From Coriobacteriales bacterium (lineage in GTDB: Bacteria > Actinomycetota > Coriobacteriia > Coriobacteriales > UBA8131): a stretch of 6,154 bases of DNA. Positions 1-5,486 of the stretch are shown here, in pieces; positions within the stretch are counted from its first letter, which is position 1; the number at the start of each line of letters is the position of its first letter. Under the pieces are notes generated by a model. It made no database searches and was not told the DNA's origin. It saw nothing but the letters and a program-made list of their open reading frames with translations. A program made the translations under genes and the position numbers. Location: contig JAISPK010000037.1 in NCBI GenBank assembly GCA_031274985.1, positions 1-6,154 of the forward strand, in the 5' to 3' direction.

Positions 1-15
1 GGATGGCATTCACTT

Positions 16-93
16 TGTCATTTAGAGGGCGTAAGCCCGAAGAATCTTTTGTGCGATGAGGGAAAGATCCTTCGCCTGTGGCTCAGGATGACA
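16..93. repeat. Hairpin-forming intergenic repeat, copy 1 of a tandem array
   Basis: This 78-bp unit is repeated at 101-178 with about seven or eight differences, and both share the 7-bp spacer ttcactt, giving an 85-bp period. Bases 1-15 match 86-100 with one change, so the window begins in the tail of a further copy. The ends are imperfect inverted repeats (TGTCATTTAGAG against CTCAGGATGACA), with an inner pair GAAGAATCTT / AAGATCCTTC. Inside the left arm sits GGGC-GTAA-GCCC (27-38) and inside the right arm GCC-TGT-GGC (74-82). No coding potential is seen. Similar TGTCATTCTGAG/GAAGAATCTT palindromes occur between genes in many bacteria; assignment to that class is from memory. Confidence 0.85.
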
Positions 94-100
94 TTCACTT

Positions 101-178
101 TGTCATTCTGAGGGCGCAAGCCCGAAGAATCTTTTGCGTGATGAGGGGAAGATCCTTCGCCTGCGGCTCAGGATGACA
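101..178. repeat. Hairpin-forming intergenic repeat, copy 2
   Basis: Second 78-bp unit, with better preserved ends than copy 1: TGTCATTCTGAG pairs with CTCAGGATGACA with one T-G wobble, and GAAGAATCTT pairs with AAGATCCTTC. The left arm holds GGGC-GCAA-GCCC (112-123) and the right arm GCC-TGC-GGC (159-167). Both copies keep a GNRA-type loop (GTAA in copy 1, GCAA here). The unit lies downstream of the minus-strand transporter operon and could fold in the transcript as a 3' stem or processing signal (inference). Bases 179-224 hold only the short direct repeat gacagaggg and no recognisable gene. Confidence 0.85.
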
Positions 179-224
179 GAGGGGTGCGGGAACGACAGAG
201 GGGGTGGACGCGCAGGCGCTACGC

Positions 225-1046
225 TTACTGGTGGGGAAACAGCACGTGAGCGATGCCCTCTTCAGAGCAGTACTCCCGGATTCTCATTTTGAACACCGAC
301 TCCAGTGCCCGGGAGGCCAGAACCTCCTCGACCGTATCGTGCATGACGTTGGAGCCCTTGTCCATCACCAGCAGACGCTGCGAATAGCGCAGGGCCAAGT
401 CCAGGTCATGAATCACCATGATGATGGTTTTGCCGATTTCGGTGTTGAGGCGCGTAATGAGGCTCATCAGCTCGTGACAGGCCTTGATATCGAGGTAGGT
501 TGTGGGCTCGTCCAACACGACGATAGAGGTGTCCTGAGCTAAGACCATGGCAATGTAGGCTTTTTGGCGCTCGCCTCCGGACAAATGCCGCAGATCGTGG
601 TCTCTGAAGCGCTCAATGCCGGCAAGCGCGATGGCCTCCTCGATTTTTTCGCGATCCTCCGGGTCCAGATTGCCCTGATGTCCGTGGTAGGGATAGCGCC
701 CGCAGGCAACCAGATCATACACACTCATGGTAGGGGGGCGCGAGGCTTGCGGCAACACCGCCAGGCGGCGGGCGCGTTGTCTGGCGGTCATGATGTGCGT
801 ATCGATTCCCTCTATGAGGGCGCTTCCGCTCTGTGCGTGCAAAAGTCCGTCCATCAACTTGACCAACGTAGATTTGCCGCAACCGTTAGGTCCCACGATA
901 CTCGTGATGGAGCCCGCGCAAAAACTCTCGGAAAAATCCTGGATAAAGGGCTTCTTGTCGTAGGAAAAGCTGATTGAAGCAAGCTCTACGGCAGGCGCTG
1001 CAGGGTCGGGGGCCCATTTGGGATGATGGAAGCTGCGTTTATTCAT
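225..1046 (-). CDS. ABC transporter ATP-binding protein, iron-chelate/heme/B12 type (FecE/FepC/BtuD family)
   Basis: This is the 273-aa ATPase that powers import of an iron chelate, heme or corrinoid through the permease encoded just upstream. It shows, in order, Walker A GPNGCGKST (52-60), a Q-loop Gln near 100 (VLPQ), the signature LSGGERQ (155-161), Walker B IVVLDE (175-180), the D-loop YLD, and the switch His in IHD (213). Length and order are normal for the family, and all catalytic motifs are intact. I chose the ATG at 1046 over the in-frame GTG at 1064 because a GGGGGG stretch lies 5 nt upstream. That start overlaps the permease stop by 8 bp, so the two are probably translationally coupled. 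The first 18 or so residues are a loose extension before the ABC fold. It is the last gene of a four-gene operon. Substrate cannot be read from the ATPase. Confidence 0.93.
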   Translation of the reverse strand: MNKRSFHHPKWAPDPAAPAVELASISFSYDKKPFIQDFSESFCAGSITSIVGPNGCGKSTLVKLMDGLLHAQSGSALIEGIDTHIMTARQRARRLAVLPQASRPPTMSVYDLVACGRYPYHGHQGNLDPEDREKIEEAIALAGIERFRDHDLRHLSGGERQKAYIAMVLAQDTSIVVLDEPTTYLDIKACHELMSLITRLNTEIGKTIIMVIHDLDLALRYSQRLLVMDKGSNVMHDTVEEVLASRALESVFKMRIREYCSEEGIAHVLFPHQ

Positions 1047-2049
1047 GACTGCCCCCCAGCCCACGGCGATTCTTTAAGATGAGGTAGATAAAGAAGGGGC
1101 CGCCGAGGAAGGCCATGATGATGCCCACCTGTATTTCATAGGGCGCAAACAGCACGCGGGCCAGCAGGTCGCAGGCCACCACGAAGGTGGCACCTACGAT
1201 TGCAGAAAGGGGCGCAAGAATGCGGTTGTCATGGCCAACGAAAAAGCGCATCAAATGAGGAACGATGAGGCCTACGAAGGAGAGCAGCCCGGCAATACTC
1301 ACCGCGGCTCCGGCCAGTATCGCAGCCAGGGCAAGCAGCAGGAGGCGGGTGCGCGCCACGTTCATCCCCAGAGAGTGAGCGGTTTGGTCGCCCAGGGCCA
1401 TGATGTTGAGTTTGTTGGCAACAAAGATGGCCAGCAACACTCCCGGCAAAATAAAAACGGCAGGAAAGATGAGCTGGTCAAATCTGATGCCACTGTGAAA
1501 GCCGCCCACCAAAAAGGTCGAAGAGGCCACGTAGGCAGCCGGATCGACTATCAGTATCGTGTTCATGCCTGCGCCGAATATCGCCGTGATGGCAATACCG
1601 GCAAGCACCACGGTGAGGCGCGACGTTTTAGCTCCCATAGCAATGAGGAAGATAAAAGCAGCAGAGATCAGTGCTCCCACAAAGGCAGCTACCGGCGGCA
1701 GCCAGAGGAAGTGGGGGAGCACAGAGGCGCTGAGCAGCACCAGAAACCCGGCACCGGCATTGATGCCGATGATATTGGGGCTGGCGAGGGGGTTGTCTAA
1801 CACGCCTTGCAAAATCACGCCGGCCACCGCCAGGGCAGAGCCGGCGAGCAGGGCAGCAGCCACCCGCGGAAATCGCACGTTGATGAGGATGTTTTGGGCA
1901 GTGTTTGAGATCTCACCGCCGGTGAGCAGGGCAAAGACGTCTGCCAGGCCAACCGAAGTGGAGCCTACGATACAAGCAGCAGCCGCTGCCACCAATAAGG
2001 TGATGGCAGCGACTACGCTTACTACGGTTTTGCGCGACCGGGAAATCAC
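1039..2049 (-). CDS. FecCD-type ABC transporter permease (iron chelate/heme/B12 import)
   Basis: A 336-aa polytopic inner-membrane protein, almost entirely hydrophobic, of a length that fits the roughly ten-helix FecCD fold that works as a homodimer. Family motifs are visible: NVRFPRVAAALLAG (57-70), the GVILQGVLDNPLASPNIIGINAGA stretch (77-100, NPLA at 86-89), LGDQTAHSLGM (219-229), and the region GLIVPHLMRFFVGHDNR (260-276) that in this family contacts the ATPase. The C-terminus has the usual GGPFFIYLIL before a basic tail. It starts with GTG at 2049, supported by AGGAG 8 nt upstream, 24 bp after the binding-protein stop. It overlaps the ATPase start. Together with its neighbours it forms a complete importer; only one permease gene is present, as expected for a homodimer. 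Confidence 0.95.
   Translation of the reverse strand: MISRSRKTVVSVVAAITLLVAAAAACIVGSTSVGLADVFALLTGGEISNTAQNILINVRFPRVAAALLAGSALAVAGVILQGVLDNPLASPNIIGINAGAGFLVLLSASVLPHFLWLPPVAAFVGALISAAFIFLIAMGAKTSRLTVVLAGIAITAIFGAGMNTILIVDPAAYVASSTFLVGGFHSGIRFDQLIFPAVFILPGVLLAIFVANKLNIMALGDQTAHSLGMNVARTRLLLLALAAILAGAAVSIAGLLSFVGLIVPHLMRFFVGHDNRILAPLSAIVGATFVVACDLLARVLFAPYEIQVGIIMAFLGGPFFIYLILKNRRGLGGSHE
1052..1057 (-). promoter_or_regulatory. G-rich ribosome binding site of the ATPase gene
   Basis: A run of six G on the minus strand lies 5 nt before the ATG at 1046, inside the last codons of the permease. It favours this start over the GTG at 1064, which would place the run inside the coding sequence. Confidence 0.5.
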
Positions 2050-2057
2050 CGCTCGGG

Positions 2058-2062
2058 CTCCT
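2058..2062 (-). promoter_or_regulatory. Ribosome binding site deciding the permease GTG start
   Basis: AGGAG on the minus strand lies 8 nt before the GTG at 2049, between the binding-protein stop and the permease. No ATG in this frame lies close enough to compete. Confidence 0.7.
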
Positions 2063-2073
2063 GCGACACTCTA

Positions 2074-3057
2074 CTAGGCGTAGAGATAGTTGAAGAGTTC
2101 CTGGTAGGCGTCCGCCCACTTCTCGTTGGGCTTAAACTGAAACAGGCCCGGCTCCAAGGTGATATAGTTGCCCTTCACTACGGCATCAAGCTGGTTCCAT
2201 GCCGGAGAAGCGGTGGTCATCTCCTTGAGGCTCTTCATGGCAGCTTCGGCGTTCTCGCCCATCGGCACCACGAAAATGAAGTCGGGGTTGGACTCGATAA
2301 CCGCCTCAAGGCTGAAGTCAGAGAGCAGGCTCGGGTTCTCGTCAGCGATATTGACTACGCCGAGGTCCGCAAGCATGGCACCGGTCTGAGTCTTGGAATT
2401 CTGAACGCGGGTGCCACCGGAGAAGGTGGTCATCAGCAGCACGCGGGGCTTTGAATCGGCGGGTACCTTGGCAACGATGGCATCGATATCAGCCTGCACC
2501 TCGGTGCCGTTGGTTGCCGCCAGATCGGTGCGTCCGGTGATCTGCGTGCAAATATCCAGCATCCTCAGATAGTCAGAAAACGTGGTGACCGTAAAGTAGG
2601 CGGTGGTGATTCCTGAGGCCTCAAGCGTCTCTCTGAGGTCTACCTGGCTGGCGGAACCGGCTCTACCGGTAGAAACGCCGGTAAGGATGACAAAGTCAGG
2701 TTCAAGCGCAATGACTTTTTCGAGGTCTATTGAAGTAAAGTCGCCCACGCGGCCAACCTCGGGAGAACTCAGGGCATAGCCCGAGTAGGTGTCCACGTCA
2801 TCGGACACACCCACGAGGGTTCCGCCGGCCAGCTCCCAGATCTTGCCAAAACTGCCCATGGTGGCAATGACGCGCCCGGGGTTGTCCACGGTAACCTCGT
2901 TGCCCAGGTCATCGGTAAAGGTCACGGGGCCGGCAACGGCGCATTCTTCTGCCTTCGGCTCATCGGTGCCGGATGACTGGCATCCTGCCAACAGCGAGAG
3001 GGACAGCAAGGCTGCCAGTGCCATAACCGATACGAGCTTGATTCTGTGTTTGAGCAT
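2074..3057 (-). CDS. Iron-chelate/heme/cobalamin ABC transporter substrate-binding lipoprotein
   Basis: A 327-aa extracytoplasmic receptor that captures the ligand and delivers it to the permease. It begins with a basic n-region (MLKHRIK), a hydrophobic core and the lipobox LLAGC, so residue Cys26 should be lipidated and the protein membrane-anchored. A short Ser/Glu-rich linker follows. The periplasmic-binding class III (TroA/FhuD-like) fold starts at about 44 with VTFTDDLGNEVTV and GRVIATMGSF. The GRVGDFTSIDLEKVIALEPDFVI segment (102-124) is typical of the family, and FSLEAVIESNPDFIFVV (248-264) is its second-lobe counterpart. ATG at 3057 has AGGAG 6 nt upstream. Ligand type (siderophore, heme or corrinoid) is not evident from the residues; the radical SAM gene 17 bp upstream makes a tetrapyrrole attractive (inference). 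Confidence 0.93.
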   Translation of the reverse strand: MLKHRIKLVSVMALAALLSLSLLAGCQSSGTDEPKAEECAVAGPVTFTDDLGNEVTVDNPGRVIATMGSFGKIWELAGGTLVGVSDDVDTYSGYALSSPEVGRVGDFTSIDLEKVIALEPDFVILTGVSTGRAGSASQVDLRETLEASGITTAYFTVTTFSDYLRMLDICTQITGRTDLAATNGTEVQADIDAIVAKVPADSKPRVLLMTTFSGGTRVQNSKTQTGAMLADLGVVNIADENPSLLSDFSLEAVIESNPDFIFVVPMGENAEAAMKSLKEMTTASPAWNQLDAVVKGNYITLEPGLFQFKPNEKWADAYQELFNYLYA

Positions 3058-3063
3058 TTCTTT

Positions 3064-3068
3064 CTCCT
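3064..3068 (-). promoter_or_regulatory. Ribosome binding site of the binding-protein gene
   Basis: AGGAG sits 6 nt before the ATG at 3057, in the 17-bp gap after the radical SAM stop. The gap is too short for a separate promoter, which supports cotranscription. Confidence 0.7.
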
Positions 3069-3074
3069 TTTTAC

Positions 3075-4094
3075 TTACTTAACGCTGCCTTCTAGGGTGA
3101 GCTGTTTGCCGTGAGCACAGTACTCATCGGCAGCCATGAAATTGTCTTCGTGGTAATAGGCTGCGCGGGCGCGGCAACCGCCGCAGCGTTTTTTGTAATC
3201 GCAGCTACCACAGGGATCTGCGTACGCCTCGGTGCGCAGGGTTTCAAACAGGGGGCTCTCGGCCCAGATGACATCAAAGTCCTGTTGGCGCACGTTGCCG
3301 GCCTGCTGCTTCATATAGGCGCAGGGCTGTACGATGCCCTGGGGGTTGATGATGCAGTAGGTGAGGCCAGCCAAACAGCCGCGCGAATAGCGGGTCTCAA
3401 TGCCCAGCTGCTCGGCGATGCGCACAAACTGCGGCGCACAGGTAGGCTTTACGGAAATGGGCACCTGCGTGGACTTTTCCATGATCTTGCTGAGCAGCTC
3501 TTCGTTTTCGAGCACCTCGATGGAAGTCTCGGCAATGTACACACCGCGACCCACGGGAATCAGGAAGAAAGGCTGGTGGGCTATCGCGCCCTTTTCAACG
3601 GCAAAGTCGATGATGTCGAGCACCTCGTCCTTGTTCCAGTCAACGATGGTGGTGTGTATCTGAAAGGGCAGGCCTGCGGCGGTGCAGTTTTCCATGCCCT
3701 GGATGGCAAGGCGCCAGGCATCCGGGTCGCCCCGGAAGTTGTTGTGTTTGGCCTCATCGAGGCTGTCGAGGCTGATGCCCATGGCTGCCGCGCCGGCGGC
3801 CTTGAGTTTTTGGGCAACCTCAAGCGTGATAAGCATGCCGTTGGTGCCAAAGACCGGACGGAGACCCTTGAAGGAGGCGTAGGCAACCAGCTCAAAGATG
3901 TCTTCACGCAAAAGCGGCTCGCCGCCACTGAATATCATGATCTTAAAGCCTGCGCGGGCTATTTGATCGATGAGCGTTTTGGCCTCGAGGGTATCCAGCT
4001 CATTGGCCGTTGAGGCTTCAAGGGTGTCGGCATCCTGATAACAGTGCTGGCACTTAAGGTTACAGCGATTAGTAGTAAGCCAGGAAACGATCAT
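3075..4094 (-). CDS. Radical SAM/SPASM protein, NirJ2/AhbD-like (putative tetrapyrrole or peptide modification)
   Basis: A 339-aa cytoplasmic Fe-S enzyme. The SAM-binding cluster motif is CNLKCQHC (Cys11, Cys15, Cys18) in the context TTNRCNLKCQHCYQDA, followed by SGGEP (56-60), which contacts the methionine part of SAM. The C-terminal SPASM-type region has Cys240, Cys258, then C-x2-C-x5-C-x2-C (295, 298, 304, 307) and Cys326, enough for auxiliary [4Fe-4S] ligation; Cys219 and Cys247 are extra. The N-terminal context and the GGCRARAAYY/FMAADEYC ending resemble the NirJ2/AhbD group, which acts on heme d1 or alternative-heme precursors; this is recognition from memory, and peptide-modifying SPASM enzymes remain possible. 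It is the first gene of the transporter operon, with ATG at 4094 preceded by AGGAG (10 nt). No siroheme decarboxylase or RiPP precursor gene is adjacent. Overall class is certain, substrate is not. Confidence 0.85.
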   Translation of the reverse strand: MIVSWLTTNRCNLKCQHCYQDADTLEASTANELDTLEAKTLIDQIARAGFKIMIFSGGEPLLREDIFELVAYASFKGLRPVFGTNGMLITLEVAQKLKAAGAAAMGISLDSLDEAKHNNFRGDPDAWRLAIQGMENCTAAGLPFQIHTTIVDWNKDEVLDIIDFAVEKGAIAHQPFFLIPVGRGVYIAETSIEVLENEELLSKIMEKSTQVPISVKPTCAPQFVRIAEQLGIETRYSRGCLAGLTYCIINPQGIVQPCAYMKQQAGNVRQQDFDVIWAESPLFETLRTEAYADPCGSCDYKKRCGGCRARAAYYHEDNFMAADEYCAHGKQLTLEGSVK

Positions 4095-4112
4095 GACTTT
4101 TTCACTCCTATC

Positions 4113-4154
4113 ATCGTAGTTGGCACAGGGATAACCCTATAGGGTAGCTACGAT
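4113..4154. promoter_or_regulatory. Nested inverted repeats in the leader of the transporter operon (candidate operator)
   Basis: The outer arms ATCGTAG (4113-4119) and CTACGAT (4148-4154) are exact reverse complements. Between them lies the perfect 12-bp palindrome ACCCTATAGGGT (4134-4145). A weak -10-like TAATAT on the minus strand (4153-4158) would place transcription start right at the palindrome, a typical repressor position. The element is 59 to 19 bp upstream of the radical SAM ATG. It does not match the Fur or DtxR consensus as I know them, so the regulator is unknown. It could also fold as a leader stem. Confidence 0.5.
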
Positions 4155-4212
4155 ATTACATTCATAGGTTTATTGAACTTACAAATGGTACTCGATTTGC
4201 GCCAATATTTTT

Positions 4213-4226
4213 TTGACAAATATCAA
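4213..4226. promoter_or_regulatory. FNR/CRP-family-like binding site
   Basis: TTGAC-AAAT-ATCAA matches the FNR consensus TTGAT-N4-ATCAA at 9 of 10 specified bases. It lies in the AT-rich gap between the divergent transporter operon and the DUF4491-MoaE gene. Its centre (4219.5) is 41.5 bp from a start at 4178 on the minus strand, where a weak TACCAT (4185-4190) would be the -10, the classic class II activator geometry. Relative to the plus-strand TATACT (4228-4233) it would instead overlap the promoter and repress. TTGACA within it (4213-4218) could alternatively be read as a -35, but no -10 lies at proper spacing. Confidence 0.4.
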
Positions 4227-4276
4227 ATATACTGTGAGCTCTAAGAAAAAGCAGGCAAAAGCAACGCTTAACAAAG

Positions 4277-4283
4277 AAGGAAG
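4277..4283 (+). promoter_or_regulatory. Ribosome binding site deciding the start of the DUF4491-MoaE gene
   Basis: AAGGAAG precedes the ATG at 4292 (about 8-10 nt from its GGA core). The in-frame GTG at 4283 overlaps this site and so is not a credible start; DUF4491 proteins also begin with a sequence like MNxxGxxxG, matching the ATG. Confidence 0.7.
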
Positions 4284-4291
4284 TGCGGCAT

Positions 4292-4972
4292 ATGAATGTG
4301 ATAGGGATACTGGTAGGGCTGGGGGCTTTTGTGATTATCGGGGTGTTTCATCCCATCGTTACCAAAACCGAGTTTTATCTGGGTAAAAAGATGTGGCCGC
4401 TGTTTCTTGTTTTTGGAGCCCTGGCCTGTGCCGGCTCGCTGTTTGTTCAAAATGCTGCGGTGTCTGCCTTGCTGGCGGTGCTCGGTTTTACCTCGTTTTG
4501 GAGCATCAAGGAGCTGTTTGAGCAGGAGGAACGCGTGCGCAAGGGGTGGTTTCCCCCCAATCCCAAGCGCGGCCACCTGCAAACTGTAGAGCCCTCGCTC
4601 AACCAATGGCTGCTGGAAGCAAAGGCAAGCCCCGAGGCTGCGCAGTGTGGCATGTTTCTCAGCCACAACGGCGTGGTGCGCGTTACGCCAAAACAGCAGG
4701 TGCGCGAGGGCGTAGAAGGTCTGGGCGAGGTGTGCAAGATCGAGTTTTCGTATGATGCCGTTGGCGTGGATGCCGCCGTTGCAGAGGCGCTTACGTGGCC
4801 GGGGGTCTCTTACGTAAAGGTCTGGCTCAATGAGGGCATCCTGAGCGTGGGTGATTCCATCATGTATGTGCTCATTGGCGCAGACATCCGCCCCAACTGC
4901 ATTGATGCCCTGCAAAAACTGGTGGGCACAATCAAAACCGAGTTGGTGGTTGAAAAAGAAATCTATGTTTAG
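4292..4972 (+). CDS. DUF4491 membrane domain fused to a MoaE-like (molybdopterin synthase catalytic subunit) domain
   Basis: A 226-aa protein with two parts. Residues 1-93 match DUF4491, a small membrane family of unknown function: MNVIGILVGLGAF, GVFHPIVTKTEFYLGKK (17-33), about three hydrophobic segments (2-19, 35-52, 56-71), and the tail LFEQEERVRKGWFPPNPKR, where the free-standing family usually ends. Residues 100-226 resemble MoaE, which with MoaD inserts sulfur into precursor Z to make molybdopterin: GMFLSHNGVVR (120-130), IEFSYD (150-155), VWLNEGILSVGD (177-188), IMYVLIGADIRP, and Lys215/Lys222. Those two lysines have the same 7-residue separation as E. coli MoaE Lys119/Lys126, and Arg200 aligns with Arg104, while His103 is replaced by Ile199. 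The reading frame is continuous through the junction. No MoaD or other cofactor gene is nearby, so true molybdopterin synthase activity is unproven. A YbjQ-like gene follows after 72 bp. Confidence 0.8.
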   Translation: MNVIGILVGLGAFVIIGVFHPIVTKTEFYLGKKMWPLFLVFGALACAGSLFVQNAAVSALLAVLGFTSFWSIKELFEQEERVRKGWFPPNPKRGHLQTVEPSLNQWLLEAKASPEAAQCGMFLSHNGVVRVTPKQQVREGVEGLGEVCKIEFSYDAVGVDAAVAEALTWPGVSYVKVWLNEGILSVGDSIMYVLIGADIRPNCIDALQKLVGTIKTELVVEKEIYV

Positions 4973-5030
4973 GCAGTTAATGCGCTTTGAGTAGGCAGAG
5001 AAGGCAGAGAAAGCTAACACGTACGGAGAA

Positions 5031-5037
5031 AGAGAGG
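5031..5037 (+). promoter_or_regulatory. Purine-rich ribosome binding site of the YbjQ-like gene
   Basis: AGAGAGG ends 7 nt before the ATG at 5045. It favours that ATG over the in-frame TTG at 5039, which would be only 1 nt from the site. Confidence 0.55.
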
Positions 5038-5044
5038 TTTGATT

Positions 5045-5413
5045 ATGGCAGTTGATCCACAGAGCATTCTGGTTGTCACCACACAAGATGTTCCCGGTTT
5101 TCGAGTGACCCGGGTTTTTGGTGAGGTATTCGGGTGCACGAGTCGTTCGCGTCACATGTTCTCAACGATGGGCGCGGGCTTTAAAGCGCTTGTTGGTGGC
5201 GAGCTGGTGGCCTTCAGTAAGCTCATTGAGGAGACCCGTATCGAGGCTATTTGGCGCATGCGCACCAATGCTGCCAACATGGGGGCAAATGCCGTGATCA
5301 TGATGCGGTTTGACAACGAGAGCATGGCGCAGACGGCCGGAGGCACGGTGGCCTATGGAACCGCTGTTGTGCTCGAGCCGCTTCTCCCTGCGCCCCCTGC
5401 ACCCCCTGCATAA
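5045..5413 (+). CDS. YbjQ/UPF0145 (DUF74) family protein
   Basis: A 122-aa soluble protein of the YbjQ/DUF74 family, small domains described as putative heavy-metal binding but without a settled function; the family forms oligomeric rings in known structures. Family hallmarks: ILVVTTQDVPGFRVTRVFGEVFG at the N-terminus (8-30), a GGE turn (51-53), a helix EETRIEAIWRMRTNAANMGANAVI (62-85) with the MGANAV motif, and the final strand GTAVVL (105-110). Where most members have charged residues this one has Cys31-Thr-Ser-Arg. The C-terminus ends in a Pro/Ala tail (LLPAPPAPPA) encoded by a short ccccctgca repeat. It lies 72 bp downstream of the DUF4491-MoaE gene on the same strand, possibly cotranscribed. 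No signal peptide or membrane segment is seen. Confidence 0.88.
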   Translation: MAVDPQSILVVTTQDVPGFRVTRVFGEVFGCTSRSRHMFSTMGAGFKALVGGELVAFSKLIEETRIEAIWRMRTNAANMGANAVIMMRFDNESMAQTAGGTVAYGTAVVLEPLLPAPPAPPA

Positions 5414-5428
5414 CCTGTCAAAGGTGGT

Positions 5429-5446
5429 CGGGGGACACGTGCCCCG
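5429..5446. terminator. GC hairpin between convergent genes, possible bidirectional terminator
   Basis: CGGGG (5429-5433) and CCCCG (5442-5446) are complementary around an 8-base loop that contains the palindrome CACGTG. The hairpin lies between the YbjQ stop at 5413 and the YgbA-like stop at 5487, so it is well placed to end both transcripts. It lacks a T-run on either side, so intrinsic termination would be weak. Confidence 0.3.
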
Positions 5447-5448
5447 TC

Positions 5449-5480
5449 CCTCGTCCTTGCCTCGTCCTTGCCTTGTCCCT
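5449..5480. repeat. 11-bp tandem repeat in the convergent intergenic gap
   Basis: Two exact copies of CCTCGTCCTTG (5449-5459 and 5460-5470) are followed by a degenerate third, CCTTGTCCCT (5471-5480). It probably reflects replication slippage. No coding role is apparent. Confidence 0.75.
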
Positions 5481-5486
5481 AGCTCG

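Noticed and set aside
1..178. CRISPR array
   Set aside because: The repeated unit is 78 bp with a constant 7-bp spacer, so there are no unique spacers; it is a tandem hairpin repeat.
204..542. A 112-codon plus-strand open frame at the end of the ATPase gene
   Set aside because: Antisense to conserved ATPase sequence, including the H-loop region; no features of its own.
1047..1064. GTG start at 1064 for the ATPase, adding six residues
   Set aside because: The G-run that best serves as ribosome binding site lies between this GTG and the ATG at 1046.
1231..1800. A 189-codon plus-strand open frame opposite the permease
   Set aside because: Very hydrophilic, low-complexity translation typical of the antisense of a membrane protein gene.
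3111..4013. A 300-codon open frame on the plus strand opposite the radical SAM gene
   Set aside because: It is a shadow of a clearly recognised gene with intact Cys and GGEP motifs; its own translation shows no family features.
4213..4233. Sigma70 promoter TTGACA-TATACT on the plus strand
   Set aside because: The two hexamers are only 9 bp apart, far too close to work together.
4268..5155. A 295-codon minus-strand open frame across the DUF4491-MoaE gene and the start of the YbjQ gene
   Set aside because: It overlaps two recognised plus-strand genes and the gap between them, is Cys/His-rich in the way antisense frames are, and has no recognisable domain.
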